Shown: piece after piece, positions 47,960 through 56,824 of the stretch | Layout: each line of letters starts with the position of its first letter | Numbering within the stretch: the stretch's first letter is position 1 | Assembly: GCF_004345325.1 (NCBI RefSeq) | Contig: NZ_SLVJ01000001.1 | Coordinates: 186,001 to 250,000 of the forward strand | DNA from: Acinetobacter calcoaceticus | GTDB taxonomy: Bacteria; Pseudomonadota; Gammaproteobacteria; Pseudomonadales; Moraxellaceae | Length of the DNA stretch: 64,000 nucleotides | Direction of reading: 5' to 3' | The notes under the pieces: generated by a model | Seen by the model: only the letters and a program-made list of their open reading frames with translations | What the model was told of the DNA's origin: nothing | Databases searched by the model: none | Position numbers and translations under genes: made by a program

Positions 47960-48508
47960 TTAATAATCTACGCCCCAATTTACGTAGATACGACCAGCTT
48001 CAAGATCAACACGCTGTACCACATCACGATGCCATGGAATCATTCGCTCTTCACCATCGATGCTTTCGGTTGTGGCGTGAACCACCATCACATCGTTGGC
48101 CCCTGTTTCAAACAGTTCGTAGATTTGACCGAGATTCACTTCCTGATCTTGATCGTCCAGACCTAATACCATTAAGCCTTTTAAATCTGACCAGTAATAC
48201 TCGTCTACGTTCGGTTGTGGCAGTTGCGATTTTGAAATCCAAACATTTACGCCAACCAAGCTATCCGCAGCAGTGCGATCACTCACACCTTTTAACGAAA
48301 CAACCAAGCCTTTGCCATGCGGTTTCCAACGTTTTACATCTATCGTTTGCCAACCTGCTTTGGTCTCAATGTACCAAGGAAGATAGTCAAACACGTTGCT
48401 CATTGGATCTGTATTGGAATAGATCCAGAGCCACCCATTTAATCCATATGCTGAACGTAACTGTCCAATCTGAATACGATCTTCGGGAACATTCTGTGTT
48501 GGTGTCAT
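47960..48508 (-). CDS. rimM: Ribosome maturation factor RimM (182 aa)
   Basis: RimM binds S19 and assists 30S head maturation. The N-terminal RimM domain shows IQIGQLRSAYGLNGWLWIYS and WKPHGKGLVVSLKGV; the C-terminal PRC-barrel has YYWSDLKGLMVL and the basic end IPWHRDVVQRVDLEAGRIYVNWG. Second gene of rpsP-rimM-trmD-rplS. Confidence 0.96.
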   Translation of the reverse strand: MTPTQNVPEDRIQIGQLRSAYGLNGWLWIYSNTDPMSNVFDYLPWYIETKAGWQTIDVKRWKPHGKGLVVSLKGVSDRTAADSLVGVNVWISKSQLPQPNVDEYYWSDLKGLMVLGLDDQDQEVNLGQIYELFETGANDVMVVHATTESIDGEERMIPWHRDVVQRVDLEAGRIYVNWGVDY

Positions 48509-48537
48509 GGGCTACCTACCGCGAATTAAAAAGATAA

Positions 48538-48795
48538 TTATGCAGTAGCTGCAGCTTTCTTAGCTTGAGCAGCTAAAGAAGCAACACGTTCAGACGGTTG
48601 AGCGCCCAAAGCTACCCAATGAGCAAAACGATCAGCATCTAAACGAAGTTTTTCTGCTTGACCTTGTGCTGTAGGGTTGAAGAAACCAATACGTTCGATG
48701 AAACGACCGTCACGCGCATTGCGGCTATCAGTTACAATAACTTGATAGAACGGACGTTTTTTAGCACCACCGCGTGCTAGACGAATTACAACCAT
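48538..48795 (-). CDS. rpsP: 30S ribosomal protein S16 (85 aa)
   Basis: S16 is a primary 30S assembly protein. [19 protein letters not shown] and [14 protein letters not shown] are typical. First gene of its operon. Its leader contains a terminator-like hairpin just 20 bases upstream of the ATG. Confidence 0.98.
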   Translation of the reverse strand: MVVIRLARGGAKKRPFYQVIVTDSRNARDGRFIERIGFFNPTAQGQAEKLRLDADRFAHWVALGAQPSERVASLAAQAKKAAATA

Positions 48796-48814
48796 GTTAA
48801 TACTCTCACATGAA

Positions 48815-48849
48815 GGAAAAACTTTTTAGATTCGGTTGAACCTAAAAAG
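48815..48849 (-). terminator. Terminator-like hairpin between pilin cluster and rpsP
   Basis: CTTTTTAG pairs with CTAAAAAG and TTC with GAA around GGTT, with one internal A/C mismatch, and on the minus strand TTTTT follows. It ends the pilin transcript or acts as an attenuator in the rpsP leader, 20 bases before the rpsP start. Confidence 0.7.
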
Positions 48850-48885
48850 GCGGATATTTTACGATATTTTAAGCATAAGTGAAAG

Positions 48886-48898
48886 CTCAAAATTTGAG
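48886..48898. promoter_or_regulatory. Palindrome upstream of rpsP
   Basis: CTCAAA-A-TTTGAG is a perfect 13-bp inverted repeat between the pilin cluster end and rpsP. It may be an operator; no clear -35/-10 was fixed around it. Confidence 0.35.
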
Positions 48899-48933
48899 TT
48901 ATCCGCAATTTTCATTTTATTTGAATTTAAAAG

Positions 48934-49401
48934 CTATCTTACATGCCAACTTGAAGCGTTATTGACCGTGCAAATTATGCCTTCAACCCAACAAGAATGG
49001 CCGTGGCTATTTAGCACCACAGCCCCATTGTCCTGCTGCATAGTATCAGTTATCGGCGTCGCAATCAGTTTCCATTGCTGTGCGTCGCTGCTTAATTTTA
49101 AATTGTAATATGACGTTGCAGTCTCTGGATAATGCTCACTGACGCCAATATCCTGCAAATGCACTTGGGTAAAATCACCGCGCAATGCTTTAAACTGTTG
49201 TAATCTTCCCGCAATCTGCAGCATATATGCCTGCACATCAGCACGATTGGCCCGAACTTTATACTGCTGATAAGCAGGATAGGCCAGACTCATCAAGATG
49301 CCCATCAGACACACCACCACCATCAACTCCATCAAGCTAAAACCACGGCGAATGGCTAGAGGGGAAATCTGCAGCATGCCTAAGGCTAGATTTTTTTTCA
49401 T
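48934..49401 (-). CDS. comF: Type IV pilin-like minor pilin, ComF/PilE-type (155 aa)
   Basis: A type IV minor pilin. The prepilin peptidase site RRG|FSLMELMVVV carries Glu at +5, with a long 20-residue basic leader ending PLAIRRG. A hydrophobic N-helix and globular head follow, with C-terminal cysteines in GHSCWVEGIICTV. The start ATG at 49401 overlaps the previous stop (ATGA). In Acinetobacter baylyi comC-comE-comF encode PilY1-like and pilin-like proteins needed for DNA uptake; gene names follow that order and are inferred. Confidence 0.75.
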   Translation of the reverse strand: MKKNLALGMLQISPLAIRRGFSLMELMVVVCLMGILMSLAYPAYQQYKVRANRADVQAYMLQIAGRLQQFKALRGDFTQVHLQDIGVSEHYPETATSYYNLKLSSDAQQWKLIATPITDTMQQDNGAVVLNSHGHSCWVEGIICTVNNASSWHVR

Positions 49402-50030
49402 GACCAAGGCTCACTGTTTGTCGTGCCACAACTTCGATAACCACTGACCTGATTGGCCGTATGGGTCATGCAACGCAGTCCAGTACTGCTCAACAACAGG
49501 TCAAAGTTTCGAGGTTGCCGATATTGACCGTCGGCTGATTTGGCACGTTCTACTTGGATCACCCAAGCCCGCCCCTGTGATGAACTATTGTTATTTGCCG
49601 CCGCTGTAGTAGCGGATTCGCTCTGGGTCGCCAACCGATCTAGCGCTTGCAGGCTGTCATAATCCACCACACTGAGGATATATTTTGCGTCATCAGGCGC
49701 AGAACCGACTGGAAGCAACAAAATATTGCTCTCTGCATCAAAACTGGGATAGACATCGGCCAAATTAAATCCACGATAGCTAAAATTTCGTGCTTTAAAT
49801 TGCTCCAAGCTTGCCGCAATGCGCAAACTGTGTTGTTTGGCTAGTGCCAAATCTTTACGCTCTAAGTAAGCCTGATAATTGGGGAGGGCCAAACAAATTA
49901 AGATGGCAATCAACACCAAGGCAATCAAAAACTCGATCAAGGTAAAGCCCAACTGAGCTGCGGTATGCTCTATATGGGTGGCATGATCCATATGGGCGGT
50001 GTGATCTGAATCATCTACATGCTCTGTCAT
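49398..50030 (-). CDS. comE: Type IV pilin-like minor pilin, ComE/PilE-type (210 aa)
   Basis: A type IV minor pilin with an unusual leader. After 28 residues rich in His, Asp and Glu (MTEHVDDSDHTAHMDHATHI) comes the prepilin site QLG|FTLIEFLIALVLIAILICLALP with Glu at +5. The head ends with cysteines in LRCMTH and RSCGT. The ATG overlaps the pilY1 stop (ATGA). Most prepilin leaders are short and basic; this one is acidic/His-rich. A shorter start at MDHATHIEH (about 49991) is possible. The comE name is by position next to pilY1/comC. Confidence 0.75.
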   Translation of the reverse strand: MTEHVDDSDHTAHMDHATHIEHTAAQLGFTLIEFLIALVLIAILICLALPNYQAYLERKDLALAKQHSLRIAASLEQFKARNFSYRGFNLADVYPSFDAESNILLLPVGSAPDDAKYILSVVDYDSLQALDRLATQSESATTAAANNNSSSQGRAWVIQVERAKSADGQYRQPRNFDLLLSSTGLRCMTHTANQVSGYRSCGTTNSEPWS

Positions 50031-53000
50031 GATTCAGGCCTCTGCTCAAACCAGCGTAGGCTACGGATCGCCATTTCGGTCTTATACAACTGGCACTCGG
50101 GTAAATTACTATCTTCAAGGCGTTTACAATTTCCTTGCACCCGTTGTCGATTGAGCAGCATGCTCAGACTGCCTTTGATCCCACTATAGCCCTGTGCCAA
50201 ACCTGTACCGAGTATCCCTGCGCCGATTTTAACGCGATCGGGTGCATGGACATTATTCAGTCCAAAGTTACATTTCCCAAATGGCAAGCAAAACTGAAAC
50301 AGGTAGGAATCTCCCTCAACCCGTGGCCCACAACCATCCCCAATCCCCTTACCATCACGATGATAGACATTGGCATACAAAATATGATCGAGCGCAAAGA
50401 TTTCACTCAAGCCCTTATATTCACCTCTTTTTTTTGAATAGGGATGCCACCAACCCGCATTAAACACCGCTTGGTTATATAGACGTGTGCCTCGTACCAT
50501 GCCGCGCTGTAGATCAAGCAAGGGCAATCCAGTAATGTCTTGTCGATTGTAAAATTGTTGAGTGCTTAACAAATCCGTACGGGCAATATCATTATCAAAC
50601 AGTACAAACACCCCATCTAGAGCACTGATCTCTGGCCCAGCCAAGGGTGAGCTGACATTGCCAGAACTGAGTGCCACCACACCGAACAATTTATTCTGTT
50701 CATCTAGATGCACTGAGAAACTGGGCATCTCATAAAAGCGTGGGCTGAGGCCATTGTTAAGATGACCGTTATAAAGTCTAAAGATACGTGTAGCAAAATC
50801 AGCACTGTTGGCGGCACGATTATTCAGATCAATACGAAACACTTGCCCACCCAAATCACCGAAATATAAAGCATCGACCAAACCATCATTATCGCGGTCA
50901 ATGCTGTTGATTTGCGATACCACACTATATTGCAAGTTTTCGTGATAACTGGCTTGCTGTGCCCCCATTTTCTCGATGCGCCCATTGACCATGCTTTGAC
51001 GACTGGCCCACCACAACAGTTGTCCATTGTTGGCATCAAACATATATACGCCAGCACCAATGCCATTACTTTGTTGATAGGTCGGACATTCATAGCCTTG
51101 GTTGTTATAGCGACTTAAGGGATCATCATTGCTCAATTGCGCTTCACGCTTGGTGGTGGTCGTACATTGCACTTGACCCTGAGCATCGTAACCCCCACCG
51201 ACAAACATCACCAATTTCCGCGTTCCCTCCCAATTGATATAGGCAAGGCTCGGTTTGGACCAACTCTGACCCATCCATTTTAATGCGCCAATCTGCTCAC
51301 TGGTCTGCGCTTTGCCGTGTTCAGCTGAAATGATCCGCTGCTGCTCTGGGTCGATTTGAAACTTAAATTCAGGCTTGGATATATCAGCAAGATCCAAGGC
51401 ATAATAGCTCTTGCCTCCCATACGCAGACCACCATAGACCCACTGCAAGCCTTGACTGAGCATGGACTCAGTGCCGATGCTTTTCACTTGATCGGTTATT
51501 TTGACCGTCTGGGTACCATCTTGCTTTGATACATAATGCGTTCGGGCCACCCAAGGGGCATCAACCCCATAAAATAATTTCTGTACTCCCCCTGTAGTGC
51601 TTTCTGCCGCCAGAAAAGCCTGTTTTTGGCTCTGTAACATTTCATAAGGGACAAAGGAAAAAACCTCTTTCCCTTGGTCATCGAGCAAATGTAATAACCC
51701 TTGGGTACTGCCAAATAGCAAATAATCTTCACGATTGGTGGTACTGATTTTGCCATTGTTATTGATGACCTTGCCTTCTTGGGTCAGCAAAATCGGCTTA
51801 GAATGCAGTATTGCCCCCAATTGCCTGAGTTCCATTTTCGGTAACTGCGATAGTTGCCTAATCTCAGCCTGCTCATCCACCTTAAACCCCAACAGGTTCA
51901 GCCAATAGTTTTTATATTCATCCTTTTGTGAGTCTTCGGCTGGATTCAATAACTGTTGCACCGTAATGCTTTGTAGCGTCGCTGCCGCAACATATTTATT
52001 CAGTGTCTGATCCCAACGACGATTGGTATAAATTTTCCGTTGTGATGTAGCTTCTGCATCCGACTCCGTATCCGCAACAATCAAGGGTAATTTACCCCGC
52101 ATACCCTCCTTGCCCCAGATCCCTTGCGCATTTTTATCCGCCTCACCTGATGCCTTAATCAGACGCGTCAGCTTATCACCGCTATAAAGTTCGCCTTGAT
52201 AAACATGAAATTTATTGAAGTTGCCTTGCCATAGTTGTTGCCCTGTATCGGGTTTGGGAATCAACGTCGCATAATAACCAAAAGGATGTAATTGAATCGG
52301 ATTAAGACTATCCACGGGAATGGTCGGTGATCCCATCAAGATCGGATCAAAATCTGGTTGGGTATCCTCAATAAAGTTCACAATACTTTCAATCAGATCC
52401 TGCGTAGAGTTGGCCGAATAAAAGCCGCCTTCGCCATAGCCACCGATGCCACGAATGGTGCTTGAACCATCTGAAAATTGACTTTTCGATCCCCAGTTAC
52501 AGGTATTTCGAGCATCGACACTGCTGAGCTTATTACAGTCATAATAAGTTCGAGTGCGTTGATTCTTGGGATCGGTCAGACGCTGGCGCAATTTGGGGTC
52601 CACATCAAAGATCGAGCCATACCCCACCACGGCGGTGCGTAAACGTGAATCTGGCTTGTTTATTAAAAGTTTATTCATCATCTGACGATTATTTAAATAG
52701 CGCGCAAAAGTCCCGATTTCGCCCCAATGTGAGGTATAGCCTGACTTGGTCATACTCACCCCACCCCTTAAGCCACTATTTGGGCTAATGCTGGACTCAT
52801 AGACATTCAGTGCACTGGCCATGGGGCTCAAAATATTGGCTCCTTTAATTGACTGCGGTTCACCATCGGTCATAAAGTAAATGCCTTGACCATCACATTG
52901 ACTATTACCAATTTTTTTGATCGGACTGACATATCTTTTTTCATCATCATATCTGCCCAGCACCATATTCGGTGAATAGGTCTTATCGGCTAAGTTGATG

Positions 53001-53686
53001 CCACTAAATGGGGTTTGCTTGGTGGTGGTTCCCAACATATAGGCTGCAGCTTCTGCATACGCTGACGAGGTTGGCGTACCGCCGAGCCCTACAAATTTAG
53101 GATCACGAATCAGTTGTAGGACTTTTTTTCGTTGCGCTGAACCCACAGGCCCCCAAGGCTCCGCCGCGATACGCATATAAGCACGTTGAGCCGTATCGTT
53201 TTTGGCTTGATTAAAATAAGGATAGGTTCCAATCCCTATCTTGGTACTTGGCGGTATCGCAGTTGAGGTGGCCAGCTCATAGAGCGCATTTTTTAAGCGC
53301 GAAATCCGATCATAGTAAACCTGACCATTGTCATCCTTACAGGAATTCACCGTGTAATTTCTACTTTGATCCCATTCATCAATACTGGCTTTATCGCGAT
53401 CAAACACGATGTCCGCAGGTGCATCACAGGGTTTGAAGCGTTCTTGCTCCCCTATCCGACCCTTCATCGCCAGCATGGTTTTTAAGTCCATACTGGCTGA
53501 AGTATCCAACATCATGGTGATCACCACCTCACCCGGTTTACCATTTTTATAGATTTCAATATCGCTGGCCAGACTGTGACTGATACTGAGGCCACCGAGC
53601 ATGACAGCGACTAAAACACTGCAAGTTGCAACACATCTTTGACCCATACCTGGATTGGGTTTATTGATTTGATTGATATTTTTCAT
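50027..53686 (-). CDS. pilY1: PilY1/ComC type IV pilus tip protein (1219 aa)
   Basis: A large secreted protein at the pilus tip with roles in adhesion, mechanosensing and DNA uptake. Signal peptide (about 1-41, ending HSLASD). The N-terminal von Willebrand A-like domain has the MIDAS start DTSAS at 61-65. The C-terminal PilY1 beta-propeller includes a calcium loop near residue 930, DRDNDGLVDA, and YFGDLGGQVFRID. The length matches large PilY1 proteins (P. aeruginosa 1161 aa). Orthologue of ComC in A. baylyi. In an operon with pilV/pilW/pilX. Confidence 0.93.
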   Translation of the reverse strand: MKNINQINKPNPGMGQRCVATCSVLVAVMLGGLSISHSLASDIEIYKNGKPGEVVITMMLDTSASMDLKTMLAMKGRIGEQERFKPCDAPADIVFDRDKASIDEWDQSRNYTVNSCKDDNGQVYYDRISRLKNALYELATSTAIPPSTKIGIGTYPYFNQAKNDTAQRAYMRIAAEPWGPVGSAQRKKVLQLIRDPKFVGLGGTPTSSAYAEAAAYMLGTTTKQTPFSGINLADKTYSPNMVLGRYDDEKRYVSPIKKIGNSQCDGQGIYFMTDGEPQSIKGANILSPMASALNVYESSISPNSGLRGGVSMTKSGYTSHWGEIGTFARYLNNRQMMNKLLINKPDSRLRTAVVGYGSIFDVDPKLRQRLTDPKNQRTRTYYDCNKLSSVDARNTCNWGSKSQFSDGSSTIRGIGGYGEGGFYSANSTQDLIESIVNFIEDTQPDFDPILMGSPTIPVDSLNPIQLHPFGYYATLIPKPDTGQQLWQGNFNKFHVYQGELYSGDKLTRLIKASGEADKNAQGIWGKEGMRGKLPLIVADTESDAEATSQRKIYTNRRWDQTLNKYVAAATLQSITVQQLLNPAEDSQKDEYKNYWLNLLGFKVDEQAEIRQLSQLPKMELRQLGAILHSKPILLTQEGKVINNNGKISTTNREDYLLFGSTQGLLHLLDDQGKEVFSFVPYEMLQSQKQAFLAAESTTGGVQKLFYGVDAPWVARTHYVSKQDGTQTVKITDQVKSIGTESMLSQGLQWVYGGLRMGGKSYYALDLADISKPEFKFQIDPEQQRIISAEHGKAQTSEQIGALKWMGQSWSKPSLAYINWEGTRKLVMFVGGGYDAQGQVQCTTTTKREAQLSNDDPLSRYNNQGYECPTYQQSNGIGAGVYMFDANNGQLLWWASRQSMVNGRIEKMGAQQASYHENLQYSVVSQINSIDRDNDGLVDALYFGDLGGQVFRIDLNNRAANSADFATRIFRLYNGHLNNGLSPRFYEMPSFSVHLDEQNKLFGVVALSSGNVSSPLAGPEISALDGVFVLFDNDIARTDLLSTQQFYNRQDITGLPLLDLQRGMVRGTRLYNQAVFNAGWWHPYSKKRGEYKGLSEIFALDHILYANVYHRDGKGIGDGCGPRVEGDSYLFQFCLPFGKCNFGLNNVHAPDRVKIGAGILGTGLAQGYSGIKGSLSMLLNRQRVQGNCKRLEDSNLPECQLYKTEMAIRSLRWFEQRPES

Positions 53687-53714
53687 TATTGACGTATAGA
53701 ACCATCGGGGTCGA

Positions 53715-54461
53715 TTAAGACACTAATTTAGGTTGTCCACCCACCACATATTGCGCATGTTGAGTGTTGTAGGGAACGTTATATTGGTTAAAGCATTGGC
53801 TCACTTCTGCAGCCGTTTTTTGAAAGCATTGTTCAATCTGTGTAGAACTAATATCGCTAAAACTGGGTAAGATCGAAATCACCGTGACATTGACATGATG
53901 CGATACGATCGGCAAAGTCGCCTGCCCCAAGCTCATGCCTTTGACCACTTGAGTCAAGGGCGCGGATTCGAGCAAGATTTTCTTGAGATAAACCTGTGAT
54001 AACACCGCAGAGCGTCCTGAGGAAAAATCATTATTTTTACAAAAACCATTCAGCCCTTTTTTGGGATCGATCGTGCCATTTGGCCGTATTGCACTGGCGT
54101 GACTGATCTTAAAAAAGGCATCTGCATCCGCTCGATAACAAAATACCAGTTCATTTTCGCTATGTTCAGCCGAATTAAAATAACTAAACATGCCATCTTG
54201 GGCCAATTGGCGGTTGAGCGCTTGTGGGTCTTCGATGTTAAACAACACTGCGTCTGAGTTTTCCATCAACAAGGCTTGGATTTGGCTGTTGGTGGCGATT
54301 TTCAAACTCAAGATACTAGAGCGTGTTGCCACAGTGCCGATGATCGCCATTAGCACCAACAGCACCAATACAATGATCAAGGTCGCCCCGCGCTGAGCAT
54401 GCCACCGATTCAGCCCTTTGTTCAGCCGCGTATTCAACTGCTTACTCAACTGCTTATTCAT
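53715..54461 (-). CDS. pilX: PilX-like minor pilin (248 aa)
   Basis: A minor pilin with an unusual prepilin site, RG|ATLIIVLVLLVLM, lacking Glu at +5, as is known for PilX/GspK-type proteins. The leader of about 25 residues is basic and repetitive (KQLSKQLNTRLNKGLNR). The head has cysteines in ELVFCYRAD, NGFCKNN and EQCFQ. Located between pilW and pilY1, matching PilX; the start overlaps the pilW end. Confidence 0.78.
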   Translation of the reverse strand: MNKQLSKQLNTRLNKGLNRWHAQRGATLIIVLVLLVLMAIIGTVATRSSILSLKIATNSQIQALLMENSDAVLFNIEDPQALNRQLAQDGMFSYFNSAEHSENELVFCYRADADAFFKISHASAIRPNGTIDPKKGLNGFCKNNDFSSGRSAVLSQVYLKKILLESAPLTQVVKGMSLGQATLPIVSHHVNVTVISILPSFSDISSTQIEQCFQKTAAEVSQCFNQYNVPYNTQHAQYVVGGQPKLVS

Positions 54462-55545
54462 TGTCTGCAGCTCCAGTGCTATTTCTCAGCGCAACCACTT
54501 GGCTGATGCTTTGACGTAAATAAGCCGGTGCGTCGAGTGCGTTGGATTTTAATGTCAGGGTCTGACCTGCCAATTCATAGCGTTGTGCTGCTTCAGTTGT
54601 ACGCGCTCCAAGCTTGGTCGATGCACGGATCAACAGATTCAGCTCAATCGAGACGATGTTATAAAACTGATTCGATCTGATCTTTTCAGCAGACATCAAC
54701 GCATTGTATTGATTGATACTTAGATAACGTAGCTGCCCATTGGGCGCTTTTACCCCGAAGCGAACTTTAAAGGCATCCACGCGCTTAATGATTTGTTGTC
54801 CGCCGTCCTTTTTAAAACCAGTGATTTCACGATCACCCTCAGCATAGTAGCCACTCTGGCAATACAAGGAGAATCCTTCAGGCTCATCTGCATGCTGTTG
54901 TGGGTCTCTTTTGAGGAAATAACGATTAACGATGATTTTGCGGCCGTAAGCTTGAGCATCCTTGACTTGCACATTGAACTCAATCTTCTCCCCTTCACAG
55001 TTATAGCCACCAAGATAAACATCGTTACTCTGCCCCTGTTTCTGGTTGAGGGGCTGGTTTAGGTTCAGGCTTGGATTTTGATTCGGGTTCTGGCTGGGGT
55101 TCTGAATGTTGCTGGCTAGGCTTGCAGTGACTGGGTTTTCATTCCAATTCAGGCGATCATATTCGGGCATATACTGGATCGTGAGTTGATCACTGTTGAT
55201 ATCTGTCGCTGCCTCAGTGTACCCCTCTTGCGTCCAAAAATTTTGATGTTGCTGGGTCATTGAAAGCGGTAAGTTGCCGGCGTTGAAAATGATCCCTGAG
55301 CCCTTGGTTTTATTATTGACCTGCTGCATCGATGTGGTATTTAAATTAGTGTGTCTGAGGTCGCGGGTCAGCATCCCGAGACTCAGATTGGCATTGTGTT
55401 GCAACTCATCCATCGATACTTGCAATGCCAAGACCCGATGCCCACTCATCAGTACAGACAGTCCTGCGGCAACGATCAATAAGCCCAAGCTGAGTGCAAT
55501 CATCAACTCAACCAAACTAAAGCCTTGTTGGCAACGACTCAGCAT
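54454..55545 (-). CDS. pilW: PilW-like minor pilin (363 aa)
   Basis: A minor pilin with leader MLSRCQQG and site QG|FSLVELMIALSLGLLIVAAG with Glu at +5. The globular part holds an Asn/Gln/Pro-rich tract NPSQNPNQNPSLNLNQPLNQ (about residues 146-165) coded by imperfect repeats. Such low-complexity inserts are not part of the known PilW fold. It belongs to the pilus initiation complex with PilV, PilX, FimU and PilY1. Confidence 0.82.
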   Translation of the reverse strand: MLSRCQQGFSLVELMIALSLGLLIVAAGLSVLMSGHRVLALQVSMDELQHNANLSLGMLTRDLRHTNLNTTSMQQVNNKTKGSGIIFNAGNLPLSMTQQHQNFWTQEGYTEAATDINSDQLTIQYMPEYDRLNWNENPVTASLASNIQNPSQNPNQNPSLNLNQPLNQKQGQSNDVYLGGYNCEGEKIEFNVQVKDAQAYGRKIIVNRYFLKRDPQQHADEPEGFSLYCQSGYYAEGDREITGFKKDGGQQIIKRVDAFKVRFGVKAPNGQLRYLSINQYNALMSAEKIRSNQFYNIVSIELNLLIRASTKLGARTTEAAQRYELAGQTLTLKSNALDAPAYLRQSISQVVALRNSTGAADNE

Positions 55546-55547
55546 AG

Positions 55548-56096
55548 CTACCTCATCCTCTGCGTTTGCTGCATTTGAATATAGCTTTCAACAATGATGC
55601 ACGTTGAGTGACTGACATAGGCCGCACCACGCGTGCAATCCGTAGCTAGATCACCATTGGTCGGCATGGTGTCACCCCAAGCCACATAGATACATTGCCT
55701 CTTCAATCTGTTGTTCTGGCAGTCATGAATGGCAACTTTCATACCGAGTAATTTTGCCTTTTTGGACACTTGTGCAAAGTCATACTCAGCCATTTGCTTG
55801 GCACTACAAAATCCGCTTGCCTCATAGATGGATTCATTTGCAGTTGCGGCGCAAGACCGAGCAGTGCCGGTGACGGAACGATAAAAAGCGAAACCATCAC
55901 GGTTAATCCGCATACGTTCGGCCAGATCTCGGGCCAAGTTCATGGCTTGAATATGCTGTGTTGCTTCCTCAGTCGCCGCCATAGCACGTAGTTGCAGTGC
56001 GCTATAGCCCAAAACTGCAATCGCCAGCAAACTCAATGCCACCATCACCTCAACCATACCTACACCACGCTGAACAGCTAATCGTTGCTTGAGCAT
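55548..56096 (-). CDS. pilV: PilV-like minor pilin (ComB-type) (182 aa)
   Basis: A minor pilin with leader ending QRG and site RG|VGMVEVMVALSLLAIAVLGYSALQ with Glu at +5 but Val at +1. The C-terminal cysteines (HDCQNN, RQCIYV, TDCTRG, STCIIV) may form disulfides. I use the ATG at 56096 (MLKQRLAVQRG), with AGGA six bases upstream; the open frame extends back in the preceding gene. Equivalent to ComB of A. baylyi by order; inferred. Confidence 0.8.
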   Translation of the reverse strand: MLKQRLAVQRGVGMVEVMVALSLLAIAVLGYSALQLRAMAATEEATQHIQAMNLARDLAERMRINRDGFAFYRSVTGTARSCAATANESIYEASGFCSAKQMAEYDFAQVSKKAKLLGMKVAIHDCQNNRLKRQCIYVAWGDTMPTNGDLATDCTRGAAYVSHSTCIIVESYIQMQQTQRMR

Positions 56097-56614
56097 GCTC
56101 GATCCTGCGTCGCATAGATGTACCCCATTCGATTCACGACAAAACCCTGACTCATGGCATGCTCCACATTGCACAATTCAAAGCGCAGCTCATCATAGAT
56201 CTCACCCTCAGAACGCGGTTTATGCCCAACGCTGGCAGACCGCGCAGCGGTATCAATCTTTGAGGATCGAAAAGAGACTTGTGCTGCAGTCACGCTACCG
56301 TTGGAAAAAAAAGTGATTTGATTAATTTGTTCGGGTTGGCGCAATTGCAGTGTTGGCCGGATAATCCAATACCATTGAGTCGCAGTGTTCTGACCAGCAA
56401 ACAACCCCACACTAACTTCACGCCGAATCAAGATCGCTTGACTACGTGCCTGCATGAAAGTTGCCATCAAATCTTGTCGACTCTGTTGCAACTGCAGTAC
56501 TGCAATCCATCTTGAAAATGTAGGCACTGCACTCATGCAAATGACCGCCAATACCGCAATCGTCAGCATGAACTCAATCAGGCTGAAGCCCTTATGCTTG
56601 AACATCCTGTCCAT
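56078..56614 (-). CDS. fimU: FimT/FimU (GspH)-like minor pilin (178 aa)
   Basis: First gene of the minor pilin operon. Site HKG|FSLIEFMLTIAVLAVICMSAVPTF with Glu at +5; the FimT/GspH domain includes RSQAILIRREVSVGLF and ITFFSNGSV. Cysteines in FELCNVEH and DRACSS near the end. GGGGAG eight bases before the ATG at 56614 supports the start. Overlaps pilV. Confidence 0.82.
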   Translation of the reverse strand: MDRMFKHKGFSLIEFMLTIAVLAVICMSAVPTFSRWIAVLQLQQSRQDLMATFMQARSQAILIRREVSVGLFAGQNTATQWYWIIRPTLQLRQPEQINQITFFSNGSVTAAQVSFRSSKIDTAARSASVGHKPRSEGEIYDELRFELCNVEHAMSQGFVVNRMGYIYATQDRACSSND

Positions 56615-56745
56615 TTTGCTTTGCTCCCCGTTTCGAAAGCATAGCGAAAATTAACGCGACACCAACGTCCGACAGACAAAGGGTAGTGAAATTCAGATGA
56701 CTGTAATTTAAGATTTTTGGAGGGGGTTTTGTGTAAGGTTTTGGC

Positions 56746-56777
56746 ATAAAAAAATCCCACACGAAGTGGGACTTTTT
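56746..56777 (-). terminator. Terminator after ettA
   Basis: TCCCAC and GTGGGA form a stem around ACGAA, flanked by A- and T-runs so that it works in both directions. On the minus strand a T7 run follows, after ettA and before the pilin operon. Confidence 0.9.
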
Positions 56778-56824
56778 GACAACTTTGTTTGATCAATCAG
56801 CCATTGGGCTGAGCTTAGCGGCGA

